Shown piece after piece: positions 1 through 18,607 of a stretch of DNA of 64,000 nt. The translations under genes were made by a program, and so were the position numbers. Source of the DNA: DASQFY01 sp036397815 (GTDB lineage Bacteria; Chloroflexota; Limnocylindria; QHBO01); NCBI GenBank assembly GCA_036397815.1, contig DASWIE010000030.1, positions 1 through 64,000 on the forward strand. The letters are read 5' to 3'. The notes under the pieces were generated by a model. That model made no database searches and was not told the DNA's origin. It saw only the letters and a list, made by a program, of their open reading frames with translations. Every line of letters starts with the position of its first letter. Position 1 is the stretch's first letter.

Positions 1-101
1 CCGTTCACCCGAATCGTCCTGGCGCGGCGTGCGTCGCCGGCCGTATCACGTGAGCCGCTGGAGGCGGAGTCGCAGCCGTAGCCGCGCGTATCCCCGCGGT
101 T

Positions 102-261
102 GCCACCAGGAGTGGCATTCTGACCGTCGAACCGCCGAAGATGGCGTGTGCCCGGCCGGTTCCTCCGTCGTTCGGCCACCAGGAGTGGCGGAATGACCAC
201 CGAACCGCTTCCGCGGCGGGTTCACCCCTCGCTCGATCGTCGTAATGCCACCAGGAGTGGC
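102..261. repeat. Three-hairpin array A, 72-73 bp period
   Basis: Three exact copies of the 15-mer GCCACCAGGAGTGGC lie at 102-116, 175-189 and 247-261. Each is a 5-bp stem (GCCAC/GTGGC) with a 5-base loop. The first copy is followed by ATTCTGACCGTCGA and the last is preceded by a near reverse complement (GATCGTCGTAAT), so the array is roughly mirror-symmetric about the middle hairpin. It ends 42 bases before the -35 box of the rpmG promoter. A second array of the same design lies at 12375-12533. Function unknown: upstream regulatory element, insulator or terminator, or a small non-autonomous mobile element are all possible. Confidence 0.75.
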
Positions 262-303
262 ATCGGTAGTGGCTGGCGTCGGTCGTCACTGGTCGTCGGC
301 TCG

Positions 304-332
304 TTGACAGTCAAGGGCGCCACGCATAGAAT
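304..332 (+). promoter_or_regulatory. Sigma-70-type promoter for rpmG-trnW-secE-nusG
   Basis: A perfect TTGACA (304-309) is separated by 17 bases from TAGAAT (327-332). The -35 box is part of the 11-bp palindrome TTGACAGTCAA (304-314). The predicted start is near 338-340, about 67 bases ahead of rpmG, and a 7-bp hairpin (CACCGGG/CCCGGTG, 333-352) falls at the transcript's 5' end. Confidence 0.8.
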
Positions 333-406
333 CACCGGGCTTTCCCCCGGTGTCCGGACCCTTGTTTGGCGTGGGCGGCTTCGGGTGAGCCAGAGGACAT
401 CGCACC

Positions 407-571
407 GTGGCCAAGGCCGAGAATCGACCCGTCATCTCGCTGGCGTGCACGACCTGCAAGGAGCGCACGTACAGCACCCGCAAGAACAAGCGAAACGACC
501 CCGGGCGGCTGGAGCTGAACAAGTTCTGTCCCCGCTGCCGGCAGCACACGCTGCATCGGGAGACCAAGTAG
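407..571 (+). CDS. rpmG: 50S ribosomal protein L33 (bL33)
   Basis: A 54-residue protein starting at GTG 407, with no better in-frame start. It keeps the zinc-ribbon cysteines C14xxC17 and C41xxC44, so this is the zinc-binding form of bL33, plus the family's tail of basic and small residues (LHRETK at the end). It is a component of the large ribosomal subunit near the E site. It opens the operon that continues through tRNA-Trp into secE and nusG, an order frequent in bacteria. The C+ state implies no adaptation to zinc scarcity in this copy. Confidence 0.93.
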   Translation: MAKAENRPVISLACTTCKERTYSTRKNKRNDPGRLELNKFCPRCRQHTLHRETK

Positions 572-612
572 AAAGACCGGGCAGGGGAAACCAAGTAGGC
601 TGACCGCGTCGG

Positions 613-688
613 AGGGGTGTAGCTCAATTGGTAGAGCACTGGTCTCCAAAACCAGCGGTTGCAGGTTCGAGTCCTGTCGCCCCTGCCA
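613..688 (+). tRNA. trnW: tRNA-Trp (anticodon CCA)
   Basis: A 76-base cloverleaf. The acceptor stem AGGGGTG (613-619) pairs with CGCCCCT, with one G-U pair. The anticodon stem CTGGT/ACCAG encloses the loop CTCCAAA, giving anticodon CCA at 646-648. The T arm reads GCAGG-TTCGAGT-CCTGT, and the 3' CCA (686-688) is encoded. It lies 41 bases after rpmG and 83 before secE, so it is probably cut from the rpmG-secE-nusG transcript. Confidence 0.97.
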
Positions 689-690
689 GC

Positions 691-740
691 ACCGACACGG
701 CGGCACCGACACGGCACCACCGACACGGCACCACCGACAC
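691..740 (+). repeat. 14-bp tandem repeat, about 3.6 copies
   Basis: ACCGACAC recurs at 691, 705, 719 and 733, a strict 14-base period with unit ACCGACACGGCACC (first copy slightly different). It fills the spacer between tRNA-Trp and secE. It could be slippage-derived or act as a processing spacer after the tRNA; no known element is recognised. Confidence 0.85.
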
Positions 741-771
741 TCATCCAATCACTAGGAGCTGACTGACCAAC

Positions 772-954
772 GTGTTCCGCGGCATTCGCCAGTACCTCGC
801 CGAGGCCTGGTCCGAGCTGAAGAAGGTTGCCTGGCCGACGCGCGAGACGGTCGTGAACCTGACGCTGATCGTGATCGCCGTCTCCGTCGCCGTCGGCGCC
901 TACATCGCCGTGCTCGACCTGGCGCTGGGCGCCGCCGTGGACCAGGTGCTGTGA
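772..954 (+). CDS. secE: Preprotein translocase subunit SecE
   Basis: A 60-residue protein from GTG 772, with TAGGAG about 13 bases upstream. It has the short single-helix SecE form: an amphipathic start, the conserved [10 protein letters not shown] segment (about residues 16-25), then one membrane helix (about 28-50). SecE clamps the two halves of SecY in the plasma-membrane translocon. secY itself is at 26705. The stop overlaps the nusG start by one base (TGATG), so the two are translationally coupled. Confidence 0.95.
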   Translation: MFRGIRQYLAEAWSELKKVAWPTRETVVNLTLIVIAVSVAVGAYIAVLDLALGAAVDQVL

Positions 955-1574
955 TGAGCGACGAGCAGGTTCGAGCGAACGAGGCGCAGCAGGCCGCCCG
1001 GCTGTCGCGCGAGGCGCCGCAGCCGGACGACCCCTACGCCGCCGAGCGCACCACCAAGCAGTGGTACGTGATCCACACCTACTCCGGGTACGAGAACAAG
1101 GTGAAGGCCAACCTTGAGCACCGCATCGAGTCGATGGGGGTCGAGGACCAGATCTTCCAGGTGCTCGTGCCGATGGAGGAGGAGATCGAGATCAAGAACG
1201 GCCAGCGGCAGACCGTCAACAAGAAGGTCTTCCCCGGCTACGTCCTGGTCGAGATGGTGATGACCGATGAATCCTGGTACGTCGTGCGCAACACGCCGGG
1301 CGTCACCAGCTTCGTCGGCTCCGGCAACCGGCCAACTCCGCTCCAGGAGAGCGAGGTCAAGAAGATCCTCAAGCAGATGGGGGTCGAGGCGCCGAAGTTC
1401 AAGCTCCAGTTCACGAAGGGCCAGAGCGTCCGCGTCAAGGACGGGCCGTTCGCCGAGTTCATCGGCACCGTGGACGAGGTGAACCCGGAGAAGAACAAGG
1501 TCAAGGTGCTGGTCAGCATCTTCGGCCGCGAGACGCCGGTCGAGCTCGATTTCCTGCAGATCGACAAGCTCTAA
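954..1574 (+). CDS. nusG: Transcription termination/antitermination protein NusG
   Basis: A 206-residue protein. The N-terminal NGN domain (about 30-135) includes [14 protein letters not shown] and [10 protein letters not shown]. The C-terminal KOW domain (about 155-206) begins [12 protein letters not shown]. NusG binds the RNA polymerase clamp and links it to ribosomes or Rho. I chose ATG 954, which overlaps the secE stop; GTG 951 just before it is an alternative start. The roughly 25-residue polar leader before the NGN domain is variable in the family. Confidence 0.96.
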   Translation: MSDEQVRANEAQQAARLSREAPQPDDPYAAERTTKQWYVIHTYSGYENKVKANLEHRIESMGVEDQIFQVLVPMEEEIEIKNGQRQTVNKKVFPGYVLVEMVMTDESWYVVRNTPGVTSFVGSGNRPTPLQESEVKKILKQMGVEAPKFKLQFTKGQSVRVKDGPFAEFIGTVDEVNPEKNKVKVLVSIFGRETPVELDFLQIDKL

Positions 1575-1592
1575 CCGAGCAGTAGCAAGGGA

Positions 1593-1609
1593 GGGGCGCA
1601 TCCCGCCCC
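1593..1609 (+). promoter_or_regulatory. Hairpin between nusG and rplK
   Basis: GGGGCG-CATCC-CGCCCC forms a perfect 6-bp stem with a 5-base loop, with no following T-run. It may be a processing or partial attenuation site ahead of the L11 gene; this is a structural observation only. Confidence 0.4.
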
Positions 1610-1631
1610 GCTTGGACCTTACGAGGTACCG

Positions 1632-2057
1632 ATGGCAAAGAAGATTCGCGCGATCCTGAAGGTGCAGGCCCCGGCCGGCACGGCGACGGCCGCACCGCCG
1701 GTCGGCCCGGCGCTCGGCCAGCACGGGATCAACATCATGGAGTTCATTAAGGCCTTCAACGAGCGCACGGCCAACCTGCGCGGCTATGTGGTGCCGGCCG
1801 AGATCACGGTCTACGAGGACCGCTCCTTCACGTTCGTCACCAAGGCGCCGCTGGCGGCCGCCCTGCTCAAGCGCGCGGCCGGGGTCGAGTCCGGGTCCGC
1901 GCAGCCCAACCGTGAGAAGGTCGGGCGCGTGACGAAGGCGCAGCTGCGCGAGATCGCCGAGACGAAGATGGCCGACCTGAACGCCAACGACGTCGATGGC
2001 GCGATGAAGATCGTGGCCGGCACGGCGCGCTCGATGGGCATCGAGGTGGCCGACTGA
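1632..2057 (+). CDS. rplK: 50S ribosomal protein L11 (uL11)
   Basis: A 141-residue protein of normal family length. Its N-terminal domain has [18 protein letters not shown], with the thiostrepton-region prolines; its C-terminal domain binds 23S rRNA. uL11 builds the GTPase-associated centre stalk base with the L10 and L7/L12 genes that follow. Its stop overlaps the rplA start (TGATG), as is usual for this pair. Confidence 0.97.
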   Translation: MAKKIRAILKVQAPAGTATAAPPVGPALGQHGINIMEFIKAFNERTANLRGYVVPAEITVYEDRSFTFVTKAPLAAALLKRAAGVESGSAQPNREKVGRVTKAQLREIAETKMADLNANDVDGAMKIVAGTARSMGIEVAD

Positions 2058-2764
2058 TGGCCCGCCACGGAAAGAAGTACCTGGCCGCGGCCAAGCTGGT
2101 CGACGCCGAGCGCCGCTACGAGATCGGTGAGGCCTGCGAGCTGCTGCCGCAGGTCAGCATCACCAAGTTCGACGCCACCGTCGAGGCGCACCTGCGCCTG
2201 GGGATCGATCCCCGCCACGCCGACCAGCTGGTGCGCGGGACCGTCGTCCTGCCGCACGGCACCGGCAAGTCGTCGCGGGTGATCGTCTTCGCCCAGGGTG
2301 AGAAGGCCCAGGAGGCGCTACGCGCCGGCGCGGACGAGGTGGGCGGCGAGGATATCGTCAAGAAGATCGACGACGGCTGGTTCGAGTTCGACGTGGCCAT
2401 CGCCACCCCCGACATGATGGGCATGGTCGGACGGCTCGGAAAGAAGCTCGGCCCGCGCGGCCTGATGCCGAACCCGAAGTCGGGGACCGTGACCTTCGAT
2501 ATCGAGCGCGCCGTGGGCGAGATCAAGTCCGGGCGGATCGAGTTCAAGGTCGACCGCGCCGGGATCGTCCATGCGACGGTTGGGCGCGCCAGCTTCACGC
2601 CGGACCAGCTGCAGGCCAACGTCGCGACCCTGGTCGACGCCGTGAATCGCGCCAAGCCGAGCGGCGCCAAGGGCACCTACATGAAGACGCTGACCCTCGC
2701 CCCCACCATGGGGCCCGGCGTGCACGTCGACATCCCGTCCGCATTGGCGGCGGCCAGCGCCTGA
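2057..2764 (+). CDS. rplA: 50S ribosomal protein L1 (uL1)
   Basis: A 235-residue protein of normal length. Conserved segments include VLPHGTGKS (about residue 70), [20 protein letters not shown] (about 120-140) and [12 protein letters not shown]. uL1 forms the mobile L1 stalk at the E site and in many bacteria represses its own L11-L1 mRNA; I see no obvious 23S-like mimic upstream. The long non-coding L10 leader follows immediately. Confidence 0.97.
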   Translation: MARHGKKYLAAAKLVDAERRYEIGEACELLPQVSITKFDATVEAHLRLGIDPRHADQLVRGTVVLPHGTGKSSRVIVFAQGEKAQEALRAGADEVGGEDIVKKIDDGWFEFDVAIATPDMMGMVGRLGKKLGPRGLMPNPKSGTVTFDIERAVGEIKSGRIEFKVDRAGIVHATVGRASFTPDQLQANVATLVDAVNRAKPSGAKGTYMKTLTLAPTMGPGVHVDIPSALAAASA

Positions 2765-2967
2765 TCCGGAGACCGGGTATCATCGGCCTCCGCAATCGAA
2801 GACCAGCCGTAGACAGCGATGCGTCCCGGGTGTGAGTCCCGGGCCAATTGCCGGCGTGGAACGCCGGCGGCACGCCGAGGCACGAACAAGACCCATGAAC
2901 GGTCCTCGTGTCGACGCGTGACGCGAGGGCCATTCTGTTTGCCAGTAGCTCAGGTGGAACTGAACCG
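2765..2967 (+). promoter_or_regulatory. L10 (rplJL) mRNA leader with attenuator hairpin
   Basis: A 203-base leader between rplA and rplJ. It contains two strong stems (CCCGGG-N7-CCCGGG at 2825-2843 and CCGGCG-N5-CGCCGG at 2851-2867). These are followed by GGTCCTCG (2901-2908) pairing with CGAGGGCC (2924-2931), then ATTCTGTTT, an attenuator-like hairpin plus T-rich tail. Position and architecture fit the ribosomal L10 leader, in which the L10-L12 complex binds its own mRNA. A weak -10-like TATCAT at 2778-2783 could mark an internal promoter. Confidence 0.7.
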
Positions 2968-3504
2968 ATGCCGACCGATCTGAAGCGCCAGGCCGTCAGC
3001 GAGCTCGCGGAGATGCTCCGCAGCAGCTCGGCGGTGGCGGTGGCCGACTACCGCGGCCTGAAAGTGGCCGAGATGCAGTCGGTGCGGCGGTCGCTGCGCG
3101 CCAACGGGGTACAGCTGCACGTCGCCAAGAACCGCCTGCTGAAGATCGCCGCCGACCAGGCCGACCGCAGCGAGCTGACGCCGATGCTCATCGGGCCAAC
3201 CGCATTGGCAACGATCGACGGCGACGAGGTCGTGCTGGCGAAGGCATTGCAGGAGGCGATCCGGCCCTACAACAAGGTGGTCAGCCTGCGCGGCGGGCTC
3301 CTTGGCTCGACCGCGATCGACGCGGCGGCGCTGACTCGGATGGCGACCCTGCCGAGCCGCGAGGTCCTGTTGGGCAGGCTGGCGGGCGGGCTCGCCGGAC
3401 CGATCACCGGCTTCGCCGGCGTATTGGCGGCCAACCTCCGCAACCTGGCCGGCGTCCTGGCCGCGGTGGCCGATCAGAAGCGACAGACCGAAGGCGCCGC
3501 CTGA
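2968..3504 (+). CDS. rplJ: 50S ribosomal protein L10 (uL10)
   Basis: A 178-residue protein from ATG 2968. A GTG 60 bases upstream lies inside the leader hairpin and is rejected as the start. It shows the typical [10 protein letters not shown] start, VADYRGLKV (about 30), [12 protein letters not shown] (about 52) and the C-terminal helix that recruits L7/L12 dimers. uL10 anchors the L12 stalk that recruits EF-G and EF-Tu, both encoded downstream. Autoregulation through the preceding leader is expected. Confidence 0.96.
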   Translation: MPTDLKRQAVSELAEMLRSSSAVAVADYRGLKVAEMQSVRRSLRANGVQLHVAKNRLLKIAADQADRSELTPMLIGPTALATIDGDEVVLAKALQEAIRPYNKVVSLRGGLLGSTAIDAAALTRMATLPSREVLLGRLAGGLAGPITGFAGVLAANLRNLAGVLAAVADQKRQTEGAA

Positions 3505-3589
3505 GCCGCGCCACCCCAAACGGGCAGTAGCCCTACCTACCGGCAGTGGCCCACGCACGGGCGGCAGCCCGACAAGGAGAGAAGCACAT

Positions 3590-3988
3590 ATGGCAACCAA
3601 GACCCTGGGTAAGGACGAGATCCTCGAGGCCATCTCGGGCATGACCGTCCTGGAGCTCGCCGACCTCGTGAAGGCGGTGGAGGAGAAGTTCGGCGTCACC
3701 GCGGCCGCTCCGGTGGCGATGGCCGCCGCGCCCGCCGCCGGCGGGGGAGACGGCGCAGCCGCTCCGGCCGAGGAGAAGACCGAGTTCGACTCCGTCCTGA
3801 CCGAGGTCGGCCCGAACAAGATCCTGGTCATCAAGGCCGTGCGCGAGCTGACCGGCCTGGGCCTCAAGGAGGCGAAGGACCTCGTCGACGCCGCTCCCAA
3901 GGCGGTGAAGGAGGGCGTCACCAAGGAGGAGGCCGACCAGGTCAAGGAGAAGCTGGCCGAGGCCGGAGCAACTGTCGAGATTCGCTAG
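3590..3988 (+). CDS. rplL: 50S ribosomal protein L7/L12 (bL12)
   Basis: A 132-residue acidic protein. It has an N-terminal dimerisation domain (about 1-35, ending at the [15 protein letters not shown] segment), an Ala/Gly-rich hinge (about 36-62) and a C-terminal factor-binding domain with [20 protein letters not shown] and the Lys-rich factor-contact face. AAGGAGAG lies 6-13 bases before the ATG, a strong ribosome-binding site that suits a protein present in several copies per ribosome. Confidence 0.97.
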   Translation: MATKTLGKDEILEAISGMTVLELADLVKAVEEKFGVTAAAPVAMAAAPAAGGGDGAAAPAEEKTEFDSVLTEVGPNKILVIKAVRELTGLGLKEAKDLVDAAPKAVKEGVTKEEADQVKEKLAEAGATVEIR

Positions 3989-4190
3989 GCCGGCCAGTCT
4001 GTTCAGGTCCGCGATCGCGCAGCATTCCTAACGGCCAAGTTGGGAGGCCCGGTTAGCCGCTGGGATCAGCCGGCGTTCCCCACGGCCATCAACGGGCCCT
4101 TGGGGAGGTTTACTTGGCGGATAGGAACAAAGGCTGATCACGGCGTTCGGCACCGCGCTCGCCGTCAGTCGGCCGCGCCCATTTTCACGA
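3989..4190. other. Non-coding spacer between rplL and the rpoB promoter
   Basis: No gene, no T-rich terminator and no recognised leader is seen. The spacer ends at the palindrome and promoter of rpoBC. With 4191-4278 it makes a 290-base gap. Confidence 0.6.
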
Positions 4191-4229
4191 GAGCGCTTCA
4201 CTTGACGAAGCGCTCACGAGTGATATACT
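4191..4229 (+). promoter_or_regulatory. rpoBC promoter with a palindromic operator over the -35 box
   Basis: TTGACG (4202-4207), a 16-base spacer and the extended -10 TGA-TATACT (4221-4229). The -35 box lies within a perfect inverted repeat, GAGCGCTTC-ACTTGAC-GAAGCGCTC (4191-4215, 9-bp arms, 7-base centre). No T-run follows, so it reads as a protein-binding site rather than a terminator. The start would be near 4236, about 43 bases before rpoB. Confidence 0.75.
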
Positions 4230-4278
4230 CCTCTTTCGCGTGTCCGCGCCCCACCATGCCTTCCAGCAGGAGTCCTGA

Positions 4279-7761
<3,483 letters not shown>

Positions 7762-7769
7762 TCGGGGAA

Positions 7770-7790
7770 GCGGCGCCGAGAAGGCGCCGC
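7770..7790 (+). promoter_or_regulatory. Strong hairpin in the rpoB-rpoC gap
   Basis: GCGGCGCC-GAGAA-GGCGCCGC is a perfect 8-bp stem with a 5-base loop, starting 9 bases after the rpoB stop. No T-run follows, so it is more likely an RNA-processing, stability or ribosome-spacing element than a terminator. The rest of the 122-base gap is the rpoC leader. Confidence 0.5.
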
Positions 7791-7883
7791 GACCCACCCA
7801 TCGGTCCATTGCCTGCCGGGGCCTGGTCAGCCCTGGCGTCCCGAGCCAGATGCGGCGTCAGCCGCAGGAGTCGTAAGCCGCTC

Positions 7884-12311
<4,428 letters not shown>

Positions 12312-12374
12312 GCGTGCCGAACGCCTCAACCTGGACCGATGGGCGGGCCGGCAGGACCACCGGCCCCCGGCAGC

Positions 12375-12533
12375 GCCACCCGTTGTGGCATTTTGACGAT
12401 CGAGTCGTCGCCCAACTGCCTGATCAGCCATCAGGATGGTCGATCGGCCACAGGTCGTGGCGCTTCGGCCATCGATTGCCGGCCGGGCCGGTTGATCGAC
12501 TGGTCCGATGGTCAGAATGCCACGGGCTGTGGC
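12375..12533. repeat. Three-hairpin array B, exact 72 bp period
   Basis: GCCAC-N5-GTGGC hairpins lie at 12375-12389, 12447-12461 and 12519-12533, exactly 72 bases apart. The loops all differ (CCGTT, AGGTC, GGGCT). The first hairpin is followed by ATTTTGACGATCGA and the third is preceded by CCGATGGTCAGAAT, again a mirror arrangement about the middle hairpin (centre 12454). The stems and flanking motif match array A at 102-261 while loops and spacers differ. That pattern suggests selection on structure rather than recent duplication. It ends 22 bases before the -35 box. Confidence 0.8.
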
Positions 12534-12555
12534 GTCCCGGGGAGACTGCCTCCGG

Positions 12556-12585
12556 TTGACACTCTGAGCGTGCGAGCCGTATACT
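12556..12585 (+). promoter_or_regulatory. Sigma-70-type promoter of the rpsL (str-S10-spc) operon
   Basis: TTGACA (12556-12561), an 18-base spacer and TATACT (12580-12585). The sequence after the -10 box (TATACTCCGCCTTCGGTGTC) closely resembles that after the rpoB -10 box. The start is predicted near 12592, leaving a leader of about 150 bases. Confidence 0.8.
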
Positions 12586-12596
12586 CCGCCTTCGGT

Positions 12597-12694
12597 GTCC
12601 CGCTTGCGGGACGCCTTCGTGTGTGCCCGTTGGGCACCCCTTGCTGAAGCTCTCCCGAGCACCCTTCCCCGGGTGCGCGCGGGCCTCGTGAGGC
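12597..12694 (+). promoter_or_regulatory. Structured 5' leader of the rpsL operon (four hairpins)
   Basis: Four consecutive short stems: GTCCCGC-TT-GCGGGAC (12597-12612), GTGCCC-GTT-GGGCAC (12623-12637), GCACCC-N6-GGGTGC (12659-12676) and GCCTC-GT-GAGGC (12683-12694). They lie between the promoter and the TTG start of rpsL. A regulatory or protective leader is likely; no Rfam-type family is recognised. Confidence 0.55.
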
Positions 12695-12744
12695 GCGAAT
12701 CGCAGCATCGGCGCACATCCTGAGAACACAACGCGAGGTCCTCG

Positions 12745-13164
<420 letters not shown>

Positions 13165-13168
13165 GCCG

Positions 13169-13642
13169 ATGCCGCGACGTCCCACCATCGCCCGCAAGAG
13201 CAAGTACTCCGAGCAGCTGGTCGGCACCGCGCTGACGATCGACCAGTTCACGCACAAGCTCATGCGCGGCGGTAAGCGCCAGCTCGCCTCCCGCATCCTG
13301 GAGGACGCCATCGCCCGCTGTGAGAAGGGGGCGGGGCGCGCCGGGGTGGAGGTGATGGAGCTCGCCCTGCGCAACGCGATGCCGCTCATCGAGGTGAAGC
13401 CCAAGCGCGTCGGCGGCTCGACCTACCAGATCCCGGTCGAGGTCCGCGCCGACCGCCGCATCAGCCTCGGCATGCGCTGGCTGATCGAGTCCGCCCGCAA
13501 GCGGAACGGTCGCAGCATGGCCGAGAAGCTGGCGGGCGAGTTCATGGATGCCGCCAACGGTGTTGGTGCCGCGGTCAAGCGCCGCGAGGACACCCACCGC
13601 ATGGCGGAGGCCAACAAGGCCTTCAGCCACTTCAAGTGGTAG
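13169..13642 (+). CDS. rpsG: 30S ribosomal protein S7 (uS7)
   Basis: A 157-residue, helix-rich head protein with [10 protein letters not shown] at the start, the [10 protein letters not shown] segment and [15 protein letters not shown] near the C-terminus. Length is normal (about 156). uS7 starts assembly of the 30S head and contacts E-site tRNA. It lies between rpsL and fusA, and the fusA ATG begins 5 bases after its stop. Confidence 0.97.
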   Translation: MPRRPTIARKSKYSEQLVGTALTIDQFTHKLMRGGKRQLASRILEDAIARCEKGAGRAGVEVMELALRNAMPLIEVKPKRVGGSTYQIPVEVRADRRISLGMRWLIESARKRNGRSMAEKLAGEFMDAANGVGAAVKRREDTHRMAEANKAFSHFKW

Positions 13643-13647
13643 CCACC

Positions 13648-15753
<2,106 letters not shown>

Positions 15754-15782
15754 CGAGCGCAAGGAGCAAACGAGAGACAACC

Positions 15783-16985
<1,203 letters not shown>

Positions 16986-16989
16986 CGCC

Positions 16990-17298
16990 ATGGCCAAGCA
17001 GCGCATCCGCATCCGGCTCAAGGCGTATGACCACAAGCTGCTCGACCAGTCGGCCGAGCAGATCGTGGAGACGGCGCAACGGACCGGTGCCGCCATTGCG
17101 GGACCGGTTCCGTTGCCGACCCGGATCGAGAAGTACACGGTCATCCGTGGCCCATTCGTCCACAAGGACGGGCGGGAGCAGTTCGAGATCCGGACCCACA
17201 AGCGGCTGATCGACATCATCGATCCGTCGACCAAGACCGTGGATGCGCTGATGCGGCTGAGCCTGGCCGCCGGCGTCGATATCGAGATCAAGATGTGA
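16990..17298 (+). CDS. rpsJ: 30S ribosomal protein S10 (uS10)
   Basis: A 102-residue protein with [14 protein letters not shown] at the start and the [14 protein letters not shown] and HKRLIDI segments. It is a 30S head component and also the NusE partner of NusB in antitermination. In many genomes an S10 leader separates it from tuf; here the gap is only four bases, so no separate S10 leader exists at this junction. A 62-base gap leads to rplC. Confidence 0.97.
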   Translation: MAKQRIRIRLKAYDHKLLDQSAEQIVETAQRTGAAIAGPVPLPTRIEKYTVIRGPFVHKDGREQFEIRTHKRLIDIIDPSTKTVDALMRLSLAAGVDIEIKM

Positions 17299-17360
17299 GT
17301 CGGGGGCGCCCCATGGGACGGCCCCACCCCACCCACCATCCAGGAGAGGAAGTTCGTAGA

Positions 17361-17984
17361 GTGCCGGCAGGTTTGATCGGGCGGAAGCTCGGGATGACGC
17401 GGATCTTCGGCGACGACGGCAGTGTCGTCCCGGTCAGCGTCATCGAGGCTACCCCCAACAGCATCACGCGGCTCCGCACGCCGGAGCGGGACGGCTATGC
17501 CGCCCTGCAGCTCGGCGCGGGCGTCGCGCGGCGCCAGACCAAGCCGGTCGCCGGCCAGTTCGCGCACCTCGACAAGGCCCTGCAGAAGCCGGCCTCGGTC
17601 CGCGAGGTGCGGGTCGACTCGGTCGATGGCTTCGAGGTCGGCCAGACGCTCGACGTCAGCCTGTTCGAGCCGGGCGACCTGGTCGACGTGGTCGGCGTGA
17701 GCCGCGGTCACGGCTTCGTCGGGACCATCGCGCGCCACAACTTCAAGCGCGGGCCGAAGACCCACGGCTCGACCAACTATCGGGCTCCGGGCTCGATCGG
17801 CGCCGGTACCACCCCCGGACGCGTCTTCAAGGGGACGCGGATGGGCGGCCACATGGGCGACGAGCGGGTGACGGTCAAGAAGCTGAAGGTCATCCGCGTC
17901 GACGCCGAGCGCAACCTGATCCTGCTCAGGGGTGCGGTTCCCGGCGCGCGCAACGGCCTGCTGCTGGTGCAGAAGGCGAAGTGA
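17361..17984 (+). CDS. rplC: 50S ribosomal protein L3 (uL3)
   Basis: A 207-residue protein from GTG 17361, preceded by GGAGAGGA and starting [15 protein letters not shown], the classic N-terminus. An upstream in-frame extension overlapping rpsJ is rejected. The central loop near the peptidyl-transferase centre contains RGHGFVGTI and [15 protein letters not shown]. It is one of the proteins that nucleate 50S assembly. Its stop overlaps the rplD start. Confidence 0.97.
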   Translation: MPAGLIGRKLGMTRIFGDDGSVVPVSVIEATPNSITRLRTPERDGYAALQLGAGVARRQTKPVAGQFAHLDKALQKPASVREVRVDSVDGFEVGQTLDVSLFEPGDLVDVVGVSRGHGFVGTIARHNFKRGPKTHGSTNYRAPGSIGAGTTPGRVFKGTRMGGHMGDERVTVKKLKVIRVDAERNLILLRGAVPGARNGLLLVQKAK

Positions 17985-18607
17985 GCATGGACCACAAGAT
18001 CCTGACGGCGACCGGCAAGGAGGCTGGCCAGGTGGACCTGGCCGAGTCGCTTTTCGGCGCGCCGGTGAGCGAGACGCTCATTCACCAGGCCGTCGTGCGC
18101 CAGCTGGCGGGACGCCGGATCGGCGCCGCCGACACGTTGACCCGCGGCCAGGTGACCGGCGGCGGCCGCAAGCCGTGGCGCCAGAAGGGGACCGGGCGAG
18201 CGCGGCAGGGCAGCCGCACCGCGCCGCAGTGGAAGGGTGGCGGCGTCGTGTTCGGTCCGCACCCGCGCGGGTACGAGCAGAAGCTCAACGCCAAGATGCG
18301 CCGCGCGGCGCTCCAGGGCGTGCTCAGCTCGAAGGCGGCCGAAGGCGCCCTGCGCGTGGTGGAGGGCTTCGAGCTGGACGAGATCGAGACTCGGGCCTTC
18401 GCCGAGCGGCTCGCCGCCTGGAAGGCCGAGGGCAAGGTGCTCGTGGTCCTGGCCGCGCGGGATCACGTCGTCGAGCGTTCGTGCCGCAACCTGCGCGAAG
18501 TGCGGGTCATCCTGGCCGATAGCCTGAATGTGATCGACCTGCTGGAGGCCGATACGGTCGTCTTCACCCGCGACGCCCTGGCACGCGCCCAGGAGGTGTA
18601 CGCATGA
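17981..18607 (+). CDS. rplD: 50S ribosomal protein L4 (uL4)
   Basis: About 208 residues. The start is GTG 17981 (overlapping the rplC stop as GTGA); ATG 17987, two codons on, is equally plausible. The exit-tunnel loop has [18 protein letters not shown] and [10 protein letters not shown] (about 60-88). In some bacteria L4 represses the S10 operon through a leader, but the canonical leader position is missing here. The stop overlaps rplW. Confidence 0.96.
   Translation: MSMDHKILTATGKEAGQVDLAESLFGAPVSETLIHQAVVRQLAGRRIGAADTLTRGQVTGGGRKPWRQKGTGRARQGSRTAPQWKGGGVVFGPHPRGYEQKLNAKMRRAALQGVLSSKAAEGALRVVEGFELDEIETRAFAERLAAWKAEGKVLVVLAARDHVVERSCRNLREVRVILADSLNVIDLLEADTVVFTRDALARAQEVYA

Larger units (their letters stand above)
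1..406. other. Non-coding region upstream of rpmG
   Basis: No convincing gene is seen here. Bases 1-101 show nothing recognisable. Bases 102-261 carry three regularly spaced hairpins, 304-332 a consensus promoter, and 333-352 a hairpin at the predicted start of the transcript. Short open frames on both strands lack any recognisable protein similarity and look like high-GC noise. Confidence 0.7.
12312..12744. other. Non-coding rpoC-rpsL region
   Basis: A 433-base region with no credible gene. It holds hairpin array B (12375-12533), a consensus promoter (12556-12585) and a hairpin-rich leader (12597-12694) for the rpsL operon. No conventional rpoC terminator with a T-run is seen, so array B is a candidate for that role. 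Confidence 0.7.

Noticed and set aside
102..261. A possible CRISPR array
   Set aside because: The repeat is only 15 bp, spacers are about 57 bp with mirrored ends, there are just three units, and no cas gene is in the window.
2908..2967. A longer L10 from GTG 2908
   Set aside because: The codons fall within the attenuator hairpin of the L10 leader, and the family N-terminus begins at 2968.
7809..7883. A longer RpoC from TTG 7809
   Set aside because: The added residues have no similarity to beta' N-termini; [12 protein letters not shown] at 7884 matches the family start.
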